47,411 nt of DNA from Fontibacillus panacisegetis (GCF_900102215.1 NZ_FNBG01000036.1:1-47411), one strand, 5' to 3'; counted from the first letter of the stretch, positions 33,634 to 43,459 are shown. Notes: generated from the letters alone by a model not told the origin. Program-made: numbers and translations.

Positions 33634-35454
33634 ATGAATATCTTTTTAACGGGTGGAACTGGTTTTATCGGAAGACATCTGCTCTCTGAATTGGCTTCTC
33701 AGCACCAAGTTTATGTACTCGTACGTCAAAAAAGCCGTTTGCATGCAATCGTAAACCAATTACCGACCGATCAACAGCCTAACATCCTGCCAGTCATTGG
33801 TGATCTAACTAAACCCAGATTAGGTTTAGATGATACTAGCTATAAGCAAATGCTTGCCACGGATCTGATCATCCATGCAGGCGGCCCCATGAATATCGAG
33901 TTAAGCCTCAGTGAAGCAGAGCAATCATTTCTCTATCCAGCCAAATCCCTTGTTCAGCTGGCCAGAGATATTCACTACGCAAAAGGTTTAAAGCATTTCA
34001 TCCATGTCGTAGGTTTCATGAGTCCTTATCATGAACAAAATGCAATGTCGGATATGGATCACCTGCTAGATAAAGAACCGCCCTATGAAAAAATGAAGTT
34101 TCTAGCGGACTCCTATATACGTAAATCTCTTCATGCTATGAACATCCCATTATCTACAGTTAATCCTAGTGTCGTCGTTGGGAATTCCTTCTCAGGGAAG
34201 ACGGAACAGCTTGGAGGTCTTAGTATCTTAATCGATGCCGTGAGGCGAAACCTTATGCCGCTCGTTCCAGGTGGCGACGACTACTGGTTGCCCATGGTAC
34301 ACATTGATCATGTTGCCTCATTTATTGCAAAGCTTGCTCATACAGAAGGATTATCAAGTAATACCTACTATCTATTAGATACTAAACAAGCGAGTCCATC
34401 AATTCGAGTCTTGATTCAACTCATTGCAAAAGAACTGCAAACTGCCAAGCCCTTTGGAAGGGTATCTCTTCCATTATTAAAAACCATTCTTGGAATGGGT
34501 GTTGGGAAGCTTCTTGGTATTCCAACGGAGTCCATGAACTTTCTTGTAAAATCAGAATTTCCCGTCAACACTAAATTAGAAATTGAACAAATGAGTGAGA
34601 TGAAATTTTCCATCGCGCCATCTACACTGCCTTTTATAGTAAGCGATCTGGATTATCGGTTAAATCATTTAGGAGTGAATCGGCAGGAGAGCTTTTCTCA
34701 ACGAAGAAGAACGAATTTAATCTCATTGGAAAAAGATATGCATGGCATACCTGTTATTTTTCTTCATGGGACGTTTAGCGGTGCGGATGTCCTATTGCCT
34801 ATCGCAGGATCCTTAAGTGATATTAATACATGGCTCATTGATTTGCCTGGATTTGGACGCACTCCATACCACCATGAACCTTCTGTTATAGAAGGCTATG
34901 TAGACAGTGTAACAGCCATGATTATCGAGTTGAATAGACCCGTTATATTGGTTGGCCATTCATTTGGCGGTTTGATTGCCGCCCGAGTCATGCAACGCCA
35001 GCCTTCACTGATCCATCAGCTCATTATGCTGCAGCCTGTCTTGCATCCTATAAAACCTAAATACAAAATTCAAGGTGTTACAAAACTCATTTTAAAATAT
35101 GTGAAGCCTGCCAAACTGAAAAGAGAGCTGCTTCAAAGCAAAAATTTCATAGCATCTAGCAAATATTTAGAGGATTATGTACATGATGTGGTTCGTGATT
35201 TAAAATCACCCCGCATCCGCACGACTAACGCCGCGGTCATGTCATGGTTAACACAATCGAAGTCCATTCAACTGGATCCTAAGAGGTGGGATGAGACCAA
35301 AGTCAACATATTATGGGGACACATGGACAAAGCACATCATATTCCAAAGTCATATGAACACCTCGATATTACTCGTATTCCATATGGCCATCAATTTCCT
35401 ATTGAACGTCCCGAACAAACGGCCCACTGGATTCGTCAGGTTTTGAAAGTTTGA
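33634..35454 (+). CDS. Fusion of NAD(P)-dependent reductase (extended SDR) and alpha/beta hydrolase
   Basis: 606 residues. Residues 1 to about 350 are an extended SDR/epimerase domain of the thioester-reductase (male-sterility) type: MNIFLTGGTGFIGRHLLSEL with the GxxGxxG nucleotide motif, and YEKMK as the YxxxK pair. Residues about 365-606 are an alpha/beta hydrolase: FLHGTF (oxyanion loop), GHSFGG with nucleophile Ser 443, WGHMD with the likely acid and YGHQFP with His 586. Both active sites look complete. Substrate unknown; acyl or lipid-like is plausible from the SDR type. Good AAAGGAGG ribosome site. Controlled with tetR. Confidence 0.85.
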   Translation: MNIFLTGGTGFIGRHLLSELASQHQVYVLVRQKSRLHAIVNQLPTDQQPNILPVIGDLTKPRLGLDDTSYKQMLATDLIIHAGGPMNIELSLSEAEQSFLYPAKSLVQLARDIHYAKGLKHFIHVVGFMSPYHEQNAMSDMDHLLDKEPPYEKMKFLADSYIRKSLHAMNIPLSTVNPSVVVGNSFSGKTEQLGGLSILIDAVRRNLMPLVPGGDDYWLPMVHIDHVASFIAKLAHTEGLSSNTYYLLDTKQASPSIRVLIQLIAKELQTAKPFGRVSLPLLKTILGMGVGKLLGIPTESMNFLVKSEFPVNTKLEIEQMSEMKFSIAPSTLPFIVSDLDYRLNHLGVNRQESFSQRRRTNLISLEKDMHGIPVIFLHGTFSGADVLLPIAGSLSDINTWLIDLPGFGRTPYHHEPSVIEGYVDSVTAMIIELNRPVILVGHSFGGLIAARVMQRQPSLIHQLIMLQPVLHPIKPKYKIQGVTKLILKYVKPAKLKRELLQSKNFIASSKYLEDYVHDVVRDLKSPRIRTTNAAVMSWLTQSKSIQLDPKRWDETKVNILWGHMDKAHHIPKSYEHLDITRIPYGHQFPIERPEQTAHWIRQVLKV

Positions 35455-35534
35455 AGCGGTCTTTCTGGTACAAATAGCATTACATGTATCTGTTAAAATT
35501 CACCATCACTGATTCTACTCTCTAAAATAGCAAA

Positions 35535-35560
35535 AACCCCGACCTCTTGCGGTCGGGGTT
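35535..35560 (-). terminator. Terminator of ssrA
   Basis: Stem AACCCCGACC / GGTCGGGGTT with a six-base loop; on the minus strand it runs into TTTTTG. It lies nine bases beyond the tmRNA end. It differs from the terminators next to the displaced ssrA ends. Confidence 0.85.
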
Positions 35561-35568
35561 CTACATGT

Positions 35569-35933
35569 TGGTGGAGGCGAGGGGAGTCGAACCCCTGTCC
35601 GAAGGCAACGCCACATAGGTGTCTACGGGTGTAGTCACGGTTTTGATGTCACCCTAGCAAGCGCCCCGTAACAGGCTATCGCTTGGGTCAGCCTGATTGT
35701 CTTCTTCAGCACACCCCAGGCGGAGATGTGACAGCGTATCCCACTAAAGTTGGGCCCTAGTCTCGGCACATGGGCGATGCAGAGGTAGAGCTAGCTCACA
35801 GGTTATTAAGCTGCGAAAGCTAAGTTGTTGTTTTGTTTGCCGTTTAATAGGCTTTAGCGTTGATAAAGCGGACGCGTCCCCACTACCCGCTACCCATGCT
35901 CGAACTACCCCCGTCGAATCCAAAAACGCCCCC
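35569..35933 (-). ncRNA. ssrA: tmRNA (transfer-messenger RNA)
   Basis: 365-nt RNA that rescues stalled ribosomes with SmpB. The 5' end GGGGGCG pairs with CGCCTCC before an encoded ACCA end; the T-arm is GGGGTTCGACTCCCC. The 5' part has TTTGGATTCGAC, typical of tmRNA. The tag frame starts at GGC (35841) and encodes GKQNNNLAFAA then TAA, so the tag is (A)GKQNNNLAFAA, ending in the usual AA degron. The gene lies downstream of smpB and rnr on the same strand. Its 3' end is the source of the fragments found across 7-33 kb. Confidence 0.95.
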
Positions 35934-36273
35934 GTAAAATGGATAATCGGTCGTAATCTTTCACGAACCGCTAGCCTTTCAACGGCGACTCGATGGGTTG
36001 GCATCGGAAATGCCAGTTCACTATCGAGCATAAGTGCTTCTTGCATGAAGTTGTAATTTTACTACCGAAATAACTAAATTCAGTATACCACACATATCTC
36101 GTCGCATGTCTGGTTAGTTGCTGGTAGATAGACCATAATTGTATCAACTCGTACAGAGGAAAGCAAGTCGAGGCAGCTATTCCCTGCTTTTGTGTGATTA
36201 TATAAAAAATCCTACAGGATCAACCTTCAGCCTCCGATATAAATGGTTATAAAAAGAAGATTTGGGGGATACC
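35934..36273. other. Region upstream of ssrA, no gene seen
   Basis: Holds the ssrA promoter on the minus strand; TTGAAA, 17 bp, AGATTA about 22 bases before the mature 5' end is the best candidate. A promoter for the tiny plus-strand gene at 36274 must also lie here. Confidence 0.4.
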
Positions 36274-36399
36274 ATGAATATCAACCGTTTATTAAAAAAT
36301 CACGCAACACATCTTATGATGGCATTTGCCACGATCATCAGCACCTTGGCAGTCCTTTATCAGTTGGAACAAAAAAAACAACCTCCATGTAATCTGTAA
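36274..36399 (+). CDS. 41-residue membrane peptide
   Basis: Short frame with GGGGGA six bases before the ATG and a strong terminator right after it. The peptide has a basic N-terminus, one hydrophobic segment (HLMMAFATIISTLAVLYQL, residues 13-31) and a short polar tail with a single Cys (EQKKQPPCNL). It could be a small membrane regulator, a type I toxin-like peptide or a signal precursor. No family recognised. Its own ribosome site and terminator argue that it is real. Confidence 0.55.
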   Translation: MNINRLLKNHATHLMMAFATIISTLAVLYQLEQKKQPPCNL

Positions 36400-36402
36400 A
36401 AT

Positions 36403-36454
36403 AAAACCCTCAGATTCGCAACGATCACATGTCGTTGTTAATCTGAGGTTTTTT
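36403..36454 (+). terminator. Terminator of the small peptide gene
   Basis: AAAACC-TCAGATT paired with AATCTGAGGTTTT (one bulge), then TTTTTTG on the plus strand. The A-rich left side may also let it end smpB transcription on the minus strand. Confidence 0.75.
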
Positions 36455-36474
36455 GCATTTCAATATGCATCTAT

Positions 36475-36954
36475 TTACCGTGCCACTTTCTGCTTCTCAC
36501 GCAGAGCACGCTGAATGTCACGTTGAGCATCTCTTTTAGCCGCGGTATCACGCTTGTCATATTGCTTCTTACCTTTACCAAGACCAAGCAGCAGCTTCGC
36601 ATAACCGTTGCGAATATAAATCTTGAGCGGCACGATCGAGTAACCCTCTTGCTTGGACAATCCAAGCAGCTTATTGATCTGCACCTTGTGCATTAAAAGC
36701 TTGCGAGTTCGAGTCGGATCGGTTGGATTATAACGATTCCCCTGTTCAAAAGGGCTAATGTGCATGTTATGAATTTGAATCTCGCCATTACGAATCGTGG
36801 CAAAGGCATCCCCAATATTCACTCTGGCGTTACGTATCGACTTAATTTCAGTACCCGTCAGCACCATACCCGCTTCATAAGTGTCTTCGATGAAGTAGTC
36901 ATGGGAAGCTTTTTTGTTCTGAGCCAGTACTTTACCATCATTTTTCTTCGCCAT
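36475..36954 (-). CDS. smpB: SsrA-binding protein SmpB
   Basis: 159 residues from ATG 36954, chosen because GAGGAGG lies six bases upstream; the frame continues to 36969. Binds the tRNA-like part of tmRNA and guides it into stalled ribosomes. Seen: [20 protein letters not shown] near the start, [20 protein letters not shown] (the conserved beta-barrel region), and the basic C-terminal tail [20 protein letters not shown] that enters the decoding centre. Located between rnr and ssrA. Confidence 0.96.
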   Translation of the reverse strand: MAKKNDGKVLAQNKKASHDYFIEDTYEAGMVLTGTEIKSIRNARVNIGDAFATIRNGEIQIHNMHISPFEQGNRYNPTDPTRTRKLLMHKVQINKLLGLSKQEGYSIVPLKIYIRNGYAKLLLGLGKGKKQYDKRDTAAKRDAQRDIQRALREKQKVAR

Positions 36955-37177
36955 GCTCATCCTCCTCACGAATCCTCGTGCATACTAGAAATTTATTGTA
37001 TCAACTATATAGCGCAAAATCAAGAATGCCGACTATAACGCAGGTGGCAATAAGATCTCAACCCTGTTGTCCTCGGACCATGGACTTTCCAGAGAATTGT
37101 TTTTTAAAAGGTGGACACTGAACACTTTTCCAATGAGTGCAATGACTCTCCTCTCTCTCACTTGAAAACAAAACAAA

Positions 37178-37214
37178 CAGGTCGGGACCACACGAAGCTG
37201 TGATACACGACCTG
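37178..37214 (-). terminator. Terminator of rnr
   Basis: CAGGTCG / CGACCTG outer stem with an inner hairpin, followed on the minus strand by TTTTGTTTTG. No gene is seen in 36970-37177. Confidence 0.7.
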
Positions 37215-37231
37215 CTATTTTTGCTAAGCAG

Positions 37232-39928
37232 CTATTTTTTCTTCTTGCGTACAAAAGCAGCCGTGCTGTTGCTTTTGCCCTTGCCGCCCCGTTTTTTACG
37301 CGGGGAGGACGCGCTGCTCTCACCGGCGCTTCCGCCGCCGGTGAAAATCCCGCTCGCGGATGTTTTCTTCCGCCGCGAGCCAGTGCCAGAGCCCGATTCG
37401 GTGCGGTACCCACCGCCACCATCGCGGCTCACAGCCGGGCCAGAGGCGTAGCCGCCTTTCCCGGAACCAAAGCCAAAGCTCACGGCAGGCGCACCACCTT
37501 CACGCTTTCCGCCTGCGCCACCATCATGGGCATTTGCATTAATGCCCTTGCCGCCTTTACCACTTCCGGCTTTTGCACCTTTACCGCCGAACTTGCCGCT
37601 TTTGCCAGCTTTGCCGCTTGAAGCAAAGCTGCCCTTGCCCTTACCGCCATCGCGGCCTCCAGACTTGCCGCCTCGTTTACCACCGCTCTGCCTATGCCCT
37701 GCATCCCCGCGTGAATCACTACGTCCTGAGCGTCCGCCGCCTCGGCCGCTTCTCCACTCGCCTGAGCCTTCATCCTCACGGCGGCGCGGCTTCATATCAA
37801 CCATCTCAAAATCAATCGTATGATCATCCATGTTCACTCGGGCAACTCGAATCTTCACCTCATCACCGATGCGGTAAATTTTTGACGTTCGTTCACCCAT
37901 CAGTGCCATGTGCTGTTCATGGAAGTGATAATAGTCATCCGTCATCGCGCTTAGCCGAATCAGGCCCTCTACTGTATTTTCAAGCTCAATGAACATTCCG
38001 AAGCTCGTCACACTGCTGATAATGCCCGGGAATTCCTCTCCGACCTTATCCAGCATGAACTCTGCCTTTTTCATCTGCTCTGTATCCCGCTCCGCATCAA
38101 CTGCAACCCGTTCACGCTCAGAGGATTGCTGCGCGATATCGTGCATCCGGCTAGCCAAGTACTCCATACGTTGATCCGGCAAAGCTCCATTGTTCTCGAT
38201 CACTTCACGGATAATGCGGTGAATGACCAAGTCGGGATAACGGCGAATCGGCGAAGTGAAATGAGTATAGAACTCCGCAGCGAGTCCAAAGTGACCCGTA
38301 CTTTCTGCATCATACTTTGCCTGCTTCATCGAACGAAGCATCATCGTACTGATCACGGTCTGTTCCTTCGTACCTTGAATCTCTTCTAACAGAGACTGAA
38401 GCGCGCGAGGATGCACCTTGTTAGCTTTTCCGCCTTTAACCGCGTATCCAAAATTCGCCACAAACGCCATAAAGTTCATCAGCTTCTCTTGGTCAGGGTC
38501 TTCATGAATCCGGTATATGAAAGGAACCTTAAGCCAGTGGAAATGCTCTGCCACCGTCTCGTTAGCTGCAAGCATAAATTCCTCAATAATCTGTTCGGCG
38601 ATGGAGCGTTCCCGCTTCACAATATCCACTGCCTTGCCGTTCTCGTCCACAATGACCTTCGATTCCTCAAAATCAAAATCAACCGCACCACGACGCATCC
38701 GGTTAGACCGCAGTTTAAGGGCAAGCTCGCGCATTAAATGGAATGTATCGACTAAATCACTATAGCGCTCTGTAACTTCAGGATCTTCCTCCTGCAATAT
38801 TTTGCGAACATTCGTATATGTCATACGTTCCGTCGTCCGAATCACACTTGTAAAAATATCATGCCTTACCACTTTCATATGCTCATTAAATTCCATCTCA
38901 CAAGACAGCGTAAACCGATCCACCTTCGGATTCAACGAACAGATTCCATTGGACAGACGATGCGGCAGCATCGGAATGACACGGTCTACCAAATACACGC
39001 TGCAGCCACGATTATACGCCTCTTGATCCAGCTTCGAATTCTCGCGGACGTAATAACCGACATCGGCAATATGAACACCAAGCATAATGTTCCCATTGGG
39101 CAGTCGCTCTACATTAACCGCGTCGTCGAGGTCCTTCGCATCCTCACCATCTATCGTCACAATTACCTTGTTACGAAGATCACGACGCCCCTGAGCTTCA
39201 ATTTCCTCTTTGGCAATCGTATCCGGTGCGGCCTGCGCCTCTGCCATAACATCCTCCGGAAAAGCTTCCGGCAGCTGATGCTTGCGAATGATCGACAGAA
39301 TATCTACCCCTGGATCATCCTTATGGCCCAGAATTTCCGTAACTTCGCCTTCTGCAGCAGAGCGTCCTTCAGGATAGTTGACGATACGAACAACGACCTT
39401 TTCACCATCCACAGCGCCTCCAAAGGCTTCCTTCGGAATGAAAATATCGCGATTAATCCGTTTATCATCAGGCAACACGAAGCCATACGTCTCATAATTT
39501 TGGAATACACCAACAATTTGAGTTACCGCACGAATGACGATGCGAACAACCTCGCCTTCAAGCTTGCCCCCTCCAACACTTTTGGAGCTAATTCGGACAA
39601 GTACCGTATCGCCATTCATCGCACTTTTTAGATCATTGGCGTGAATATACACATCAGGATGCTCCCGATCATCGGGGATCAAAAACGCAAAACCCTTGGC
39701 ATGCGCCTGCAATCTACCCCGTACCAAATCCATCCGTTCCGGTACTCCGTAACGATGAGTTCTGGTTAGAATTATTTTTCCTTCCTGTTCCAGAGAATTC
39801 AACAGCTTTAGAAATTCCCTAAAATCATCCGCCTTCTCTATCTGAAAATGCTCTTCCAACTCCTGATATGTCATTGGCTTATACGCCGTTTCCCGCATAA
39901 AATTTAGCAATTCAGCTTCAGTTATCAT
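37232..39928 (-). CDS. rnr: Ribonuclease R with an unusually long Gly/Lys-rich tail
   Basis: 898 residues from ATG 39928 (GAGGTGA eight bases upstream). 3'-5' exoribonuclease that degrades structured RNA and the non-stop mRNAs freed by tmRNA. Order: winged helix (about 1-65), cold-shock OB domain with [17 protein letters not shown] [13 protein letters not shown] catalytic domain with [20 protein letters not shown] and IADVGYYV (metal Asp cluster), then S1 ([20 protein letters not shown]). The last ~178 residues (about 721-898) are low-complexity Gly, Ser, Lys and Arg, ending RKKKK. The family often has a short basic tail; this one is several times longer. Confidence 0.95.
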   Translation of the reverse strand: MITEAELLNFMRETAYKPMTYQELEEHFQIEKADDFREFLKLLNSLEQEGKIILTRTHRYGVPERMDLVRGRLQAHAKGFAFLIPDDREHPDVYIHANDLKSAMNGDTVLVRISSKSVGGGKLEGEVVRIVIRAVTQIVGVFQNYETYGFVLPDDKRINRDIFIPKEAFGGAVDGEKVVVRIVNYPEGRSAAEGEVTEILGHKDDPGVDILSIIRKHQLPEAFPEDVMAEAQAAPDTIAKEEIEAQGRRDLRNKVIVTIDGEDAKDLDDAVNVERLPNGNIMLGVHIADVGYYVRENSKLDQEAYNRGCSVYLVDRVIPMLPHRLSNGICSLNPKVDRFTLSCEMEFNEHMKVVRHDIFTSVIRTTERMTYTNVRKILQEEDPEVTERYSDLVDTFHLMRELALKLRSNRMRRGAVDFDFEESKVIVDENGKAVDIVKRERSIAEQIIEEFMLAANETVAEHFHWLKVPFIYRIHEDPDQEKLMNFMAFVANFGYAVKGGKANKVHPRALQSLLEEIQGTKEQTVISTMMLRSMKQAKYDAESTGHFGLAAEFYTHFTSPIRRYPDLVIHRIIREVIENNGALPDQRMEYLASRMHDIAQQSSERERVAVDAERDTEQMKKAEFMLDKVGEEFPGIISSVTSFGMFIELENTVEGLIRLSAMTDDYYHFHEQHMALMGERTSKIYRIGDEVKIRVARVNMDDHTIDFEMVDMKPRRREDEGSGEWRSGRGGGRSGRSDSRGDAGHRQSGGKRGGKSGGRDGGKGKGSFASSGKAGKSGKFGGKGAKAGSGKGGKGINANAHDGGAGGKREGGAPAVSFGFGSGKGGYASGPAVSRDGGGGYRTESGSGTGSRRKKTSASGIFTGGGSAGESSASSPRKKRGGKGKSNSTAAFVRKKKK

Positions 39929-40072
39929 ACTCACTCTCACCTCAATCGGCTTGTCACTACCCCAAACCAGTATGTAGTCTAAATTTTTTCCATCATTTAC
40001 ATAGGTACAATCTAACCTTAGTATACACGAAATTCTTCTCCGGCATCCCTTTTCCACAAAGAGATCATCTTA

Positions 40073-40107
40073 AAAAAGCCCCGTTCCCTATTGGAAACGA
40101 GGCTTTA
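40073..40107 (-). terminator. Terminator of secG
   Basis: Stem AAAGCC-CGTT-CC / GG-AACG-GGCTTT with mismatches; on the minus strand it ends in TTTTTT. It separates secG from rnr. Confidence 0.75.
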
Positions 40108-40118
40108 TATTGAGTAAA

Positions 40119-40352
40119 TTAACCAACCACGACGGCAACGACGATCGCGAGAATAAAGAATCCAGCGGCAAGGCCAACTGTAACGCGCTCAAGTACAAGT
40201 TCCATACCACGTGCTTTAGATTTACCAAAAAGATGTTCCGCACCCCCGGAGATGGCACCGGAAAGCCCTGCGCTCTTCCCTTCCTGCAGCAATACAACCG
40301 CGATCAAACCGATAGAGAAAATAACGAGCAACACTTCCAATAAGATATCCAT
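40119..40352 (-). CDS. secG: Protein-export membrane protein SecG
   Basis: 77 residues, two membrane helices ([19 protein letters not shown] and the C-terminal [20 protein letters not shown] region) joined by the Gly/Ser-rich loop [20 protein letters not shown]. Small accessory subunit of the SecYEG translocon. Preceded by TAGGAGGTGG. Stands at the head of the conserved secG, rnr, smpB, ssrA group. Confidence 0.95.
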   Translation of the reverse strand: MDILLEVLLVIFSIGLIAVVLLQEGKSAGLSGAISGGAEHLFGKSKARGMELVLERVTVGLAAGFFILAIVVAVVVG

Positions 40353-40486
40353 TCAATCCACCTCCTAAGTGAGAACTCTCATATATTCCTAACTCATAAT
40401 TACATTCAAAAACAGCATTATAATTGTAACATAGCAATTACAGAATAACAACTATTAATAAAAGGAATAGAACTAACTCTCAGATG

Positions 40487-42175
40487 TCAATTTACTGTCA
40501 GCTTATACACCCGAGCTTCGTAAGGACGTAAGGTGAGTTGATCGATATCCTGATTTGCCGGAACGTCATAATTGCTTATTAACAGCTCTGCTGTATTAGA
40601 ATCAAACGAAACTTTCTCCCGATCAAGCACAAACCGCGCAGGATGCTCATAGAAATTGAGAATAACAAGCAATTGCTCTTTGCCTAACGTTCTTGTATAG
40701 GCATAGATTTGTTCATTTTCCGCGTCTATAAGAACGTATTCTCCATATACAATCACGTCATGACGTTTACGTAGCTCGATCAATTTTTTATAGTAATAGA
40801 AGATAGATCCTTCGTCAGCCAGAGCCGACTCCACATTAATCTCCTTGTAATTCGGATTAACTGCTAACCACGGCGTGCCCGTCGTAAAGCCAGCGTTAGC
40901 TTCATCATTCCATTGCATAGGCGTTCTAGCGTTATCTCTGCCTTTTGCATAAATGGAATTCATAATTGCAGAGTGATCATGTCCGTTATCTCTATATTCA
41001 CGATACATATTTAGGGTTTCTATATCTTTGTACTCGTCAATTGATTCAAAGCGAACATTGGTCATTCCAATTTCTTCACCTTGATAAATATATGGCGTAC
41101 CCTGGAGCGTATGCAGAAGTGTAGCCAACATTTTACCAGATACACTATGATGTTCGCCATCGTTACCGAATCTGGACAGCAGGCGCGGCTGATCATGATT
41201 GTTCAAATAAATACTGTTCCACGCTTTGCCCTGAAGCTCAACCTGCCATTTGCTCACAATTTTTTTGAATTCGGATAACTTCCATGGAGCAACCCCCCAT
41301 TTACCAGTTGGCCCTGAATCAATACCCATAAGTTCAAATTGGAACACCATATTGAGCTCCCCGCGATCCTCTCCGGCAAATAAAATGGCATCATCCGGAG
41401 TTACATCACACGTCTCTCCTACTGTCATGACATCATACTTCGACAGGACTTCACGATTCATTTCCTGCATAAATTCGTGTACACGTGGACCGTTAATAAA
41501 ACCGCTTTCCCCTTCTTTTGAATCCGGCAAGCCTGGAACCTTCGAGATCAGATTAATAACATCCATGCGGAAGCCGTCGATTCCCTTATCAAGCCACCAT
41601 GTCATCATGTCATACACTTCTCTGCGAACCTTCTCATTCTCCCAATTCAAGTCAGGCTGTTTTTTGGAGAAAATATGCAGGAAATACTCCTCGGTCGCCT
41701 CGTCATACTGCCAAGCCGATCCGCTAAAAAATGAACCCCAATTATTTGGCTCCGTAACTCCGTCACCTTCAGGATCATCCTTACCCGAGCGCCAAATATA
41801 GTAATCGCGATAAGGGTTATCCTTGGACTTACGTGATTCTACAAACCAGGCATGCTCATCCGAGCTATGGTTAACAACAAGATCCATAATCAGCTTCATT
41901 CCCCGATCATGCAGACCTGCAAGCAGGTCCTCCCAATCCTTCATTGTACCGAATTCGCCAATAATGCTCTGGTAATTGCTAATATCGTATCCATTATCAT
42001 CATTTGGTGACTCATACACCGGACACAGCCATATCACATCAACACCAAGGTTTTTCAAATAGTCCAGCTTGCTAATAATTCCTTTAAGATCACCTACGCC
42101 ATCTCCATTGCTATCCATAAAACTCCGCGGATAAATTTGATAAACTACGCTCTCTTTCCACCATTTCTTCACCAT
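40487..42175 (-). CDS. Oligo-1,6-glucosidase (GH13 alpha-glucosidase)
   Basis: 562 residues from ATG 42175, seven bases after AGGAGG. GH13 barrel with KESVVYQIYPRSFMDSNGDG at the start and DLVVNHSSDEH as region I. Nucleophile Asp 205 in GFRMDVINLIS, acid/base Glu 254 in VGETCD and Asp 328 in NNHDQPR. The Val right after the nucleophile (Val 206) is the residue that in this group goes with alpha-1,6 specificity, where maltases have Thr. It should act in the cytoplasm on isomaltose, panose or trehalose-like oligomers. No transporter is next to it. The LacI-type gene downstream probably regulates it. Confidence 0.9.
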   Translation of the reverse strand: MVKKWWKESVVYQIYPRSFMDSNGDGVGDLKGIISKLDYLKNLGVDVIWLCPVYESPNDDNGYDISNYQSIIGEFGTMKDWEDLLAGLHDRGMKLIMDLVVNHSSDEHAWFVESRKSKDNPYRDYYIWRSGKDDPEGDGVTEPNNWGSFFSGSAWQYDEATEEYFLHIFSKKQPDLNWENEKVRREVYDMMTWWLDKGIDGFRMDVINLISKVPGLPDSKEGESGFINGPRVHEFMQEMNREVLSKYDVMTVGETCDVTPDDAILFAGEDRGELNMVFQFELMGIDSGPTGKWGVAPWKLSEFKKIVSKWQVELQGKAWNSIYLNNHDQPRLLSRFGNDGEHHSVSGKMLATLLHTLQGTPYIYQGEEIGMTNVRFESIDEYKDIETLNMYREYRDNGHDHSAIMNSIYAKGRDNARTPMQWNDEANAGFTTGTPWLAVNPNYKEINVESALADEGSIFYYYKKLIELRKRHDVIVYGEYVLIDAENEQIYAYTRTLGKEQLLVILNFYEHPARFVLDREKVSFDSNTAELLISNYDVPANQDIDQLTLRPYEARVYKLTVN

Positions 42176-42218
42176 CAAGGTTCCTCCTGCATCCTTTAAT
42201 TACTATATATTATCGGCC

Positions 42219-42234
42219 AACGTAAACGTTTTCG
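42219..42234. promoter_or_regulatory. LacI-type operator upstream of the GH13 gene
   Basis: AACGTAAACGTTTTCG contains the palindrome AAACGTTT, the usual core for LacI-family regulators of maltose-type genes, 44-60 bp before the GH13 start. Likely bound by the regulator encoded at 42318. Confidence 0.6.
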
Positions 42235-42317
42235 ATATAAAAAAAATACCCCCCATATTAATTTCTAGCAACTTTTAAAAAGGGGTAATTCAAGCATTTA
42301 ATCAAGTGATAGTTAGA

Positions 42318-43322
42318 TTAAGGCAGCTTTCTCACGGTATTGCGCTCTATAATCTTATGAGGCACAATTTCACTGACAACTCTTTCTTTCGATGTAATCA
42401 TAGAAATCAGTTTGTCGGCTGCACGCTCTCCCATTTTATAGAGTGGCTGAGCGATCGTCGTCAAAGGTGGATTACTCATTTCAGCCAATTTCAAATTGTC
42501 ATATCCAATGACAGAAATTTGTTCTGGAACGGAAATCCCGTGTTTCGCTGCTACAGAGATCAGGGCAATCGCCATTTCGTCCGAGGCTGCAAATACTGCC
42601 GTTACTTCCGGAGCGGTCAAAAGCAGATTCTCTGCCGCGACAGTAGCCTGATCAAATCGGAAGCCTCCATCAAAAATAAGTTCATCTCTAAGCGTGATTC
42701 CGTTGTCCAATAAAGCCTGCTTAAATCCATCAATTCTCGGTTTTCCGGCGATAGGGTCTCCTTCGTATCCACCAATCATGGCGATTTGCCGATGACCTTT
42801 ATGAATTAAATACTCGGTAGCCTCATAGGATGCCTTCCAGTCATCTACTTTCACATAGGGCACGGATTTATACTCTGAATGGGTCGCAACCAGCACAACC
42901 GGAACATCCATCGCCTTCAGGGCTTCATAATATTCTTCCTTCAATACCTCACTCGAAAAAATAATCCCGTCAACCTGCTTTTCACGAAGCACCTGCAAAT
43001 ATTTCATCGTCCTTCTTCCGTCTTCCGCTGTATTGCATACGACTATACTGTAATTCTCATCATGGGCAAAATGCTCGATACCATGGAGAACTTCCGAGGA
43101 AAATGCACTTGATACGCTCGGGAACAATACCCCTATCGTCTGTGTACGTTTATTGATCAACCCGCGCGCAATGGCATTAGGCTGATATTTTAACTCTTCG
43201 ATAACTCGAAGCACCGTACGCTTTGTATCCTCTGAATATCCCGGAAGATTATTTAGCACCCGTGATACAGTTGCTACTGACACATTAGCTTTTCTGGCAA
43301 CATCTTTAATCGTTGATTTCAT
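42318..43322 (-). CDS. LacI family transcriptional regulator
   Basis: 334 residues. N-terminal HTH TIKDVARKANVSVATVSRVL and hinge helix YQPNAIARGLINKR, then a periplasmic-binding-protein-like core (TIGVLFPSVSSAFSSEVLHG; AAIALISVAAKHGISVPEQI-type segment near 250; GYDNLKLAEMSNPPLTTIAQ). It lies upstream of the GH13 gene on the same strand, with an AAACGTTT palindrome in the 142-bp gap. Most likely a sugar-responsive repressor of the glucosidase. Confidence 0.9.
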   Translation of the reverse strand: MKSTIKDVARKANVSVATVSRVLNNLPGYSEDTKRTVLRVIEELKYQPNAIARGLINKRTQTIGVLFPSVSSAFSSEVLHGIEHFAHDENYSIVVCNTAEDGRRTMKYLQVLREKQVDGIIFSSEVLKEEYYEALKAMDVPVVLVATHSEYKSVPYVKVDDWKASYEATEYLIHKGHRQIAMIGGYEGDPIAGKPRIDGFKQALLDNGITLRDELIFDGGFRFDQATVAAENLLLTAPEVTAVFAASDEMAIALISVAAKHGISVPEQISVIGYDNLKLAEMSNPPLTTIAQPLYKMGERAADKLISMITSKERVVSEIVPHKIIERNTVRKLP

Positions 43323-43459
43323 ATCCGTAGCATTCCCTTTAGACCCTTGGTAAATTTTTTGATTCTAAGTATAAGTATATAAACTCATTACTTAAACGTC
43401 TACTTAAATATTTGGACATATAGAGACTTGGTTCATAAAATAAAACAAGAGCTTTCATT

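Noticed and set aside
35744..36046. 100-codon open frame overlapping ssrA
   Set aside because: It lies within the tmRNA gene and is explained by RNA structure, not coding.
36274..36399. AgrD-type autoinducer precursor
   Set aside because: It has one hydrophobic segment and a Cys, but no AgrB gene is nearby and the tail does not fit the usual AgrD pattern.
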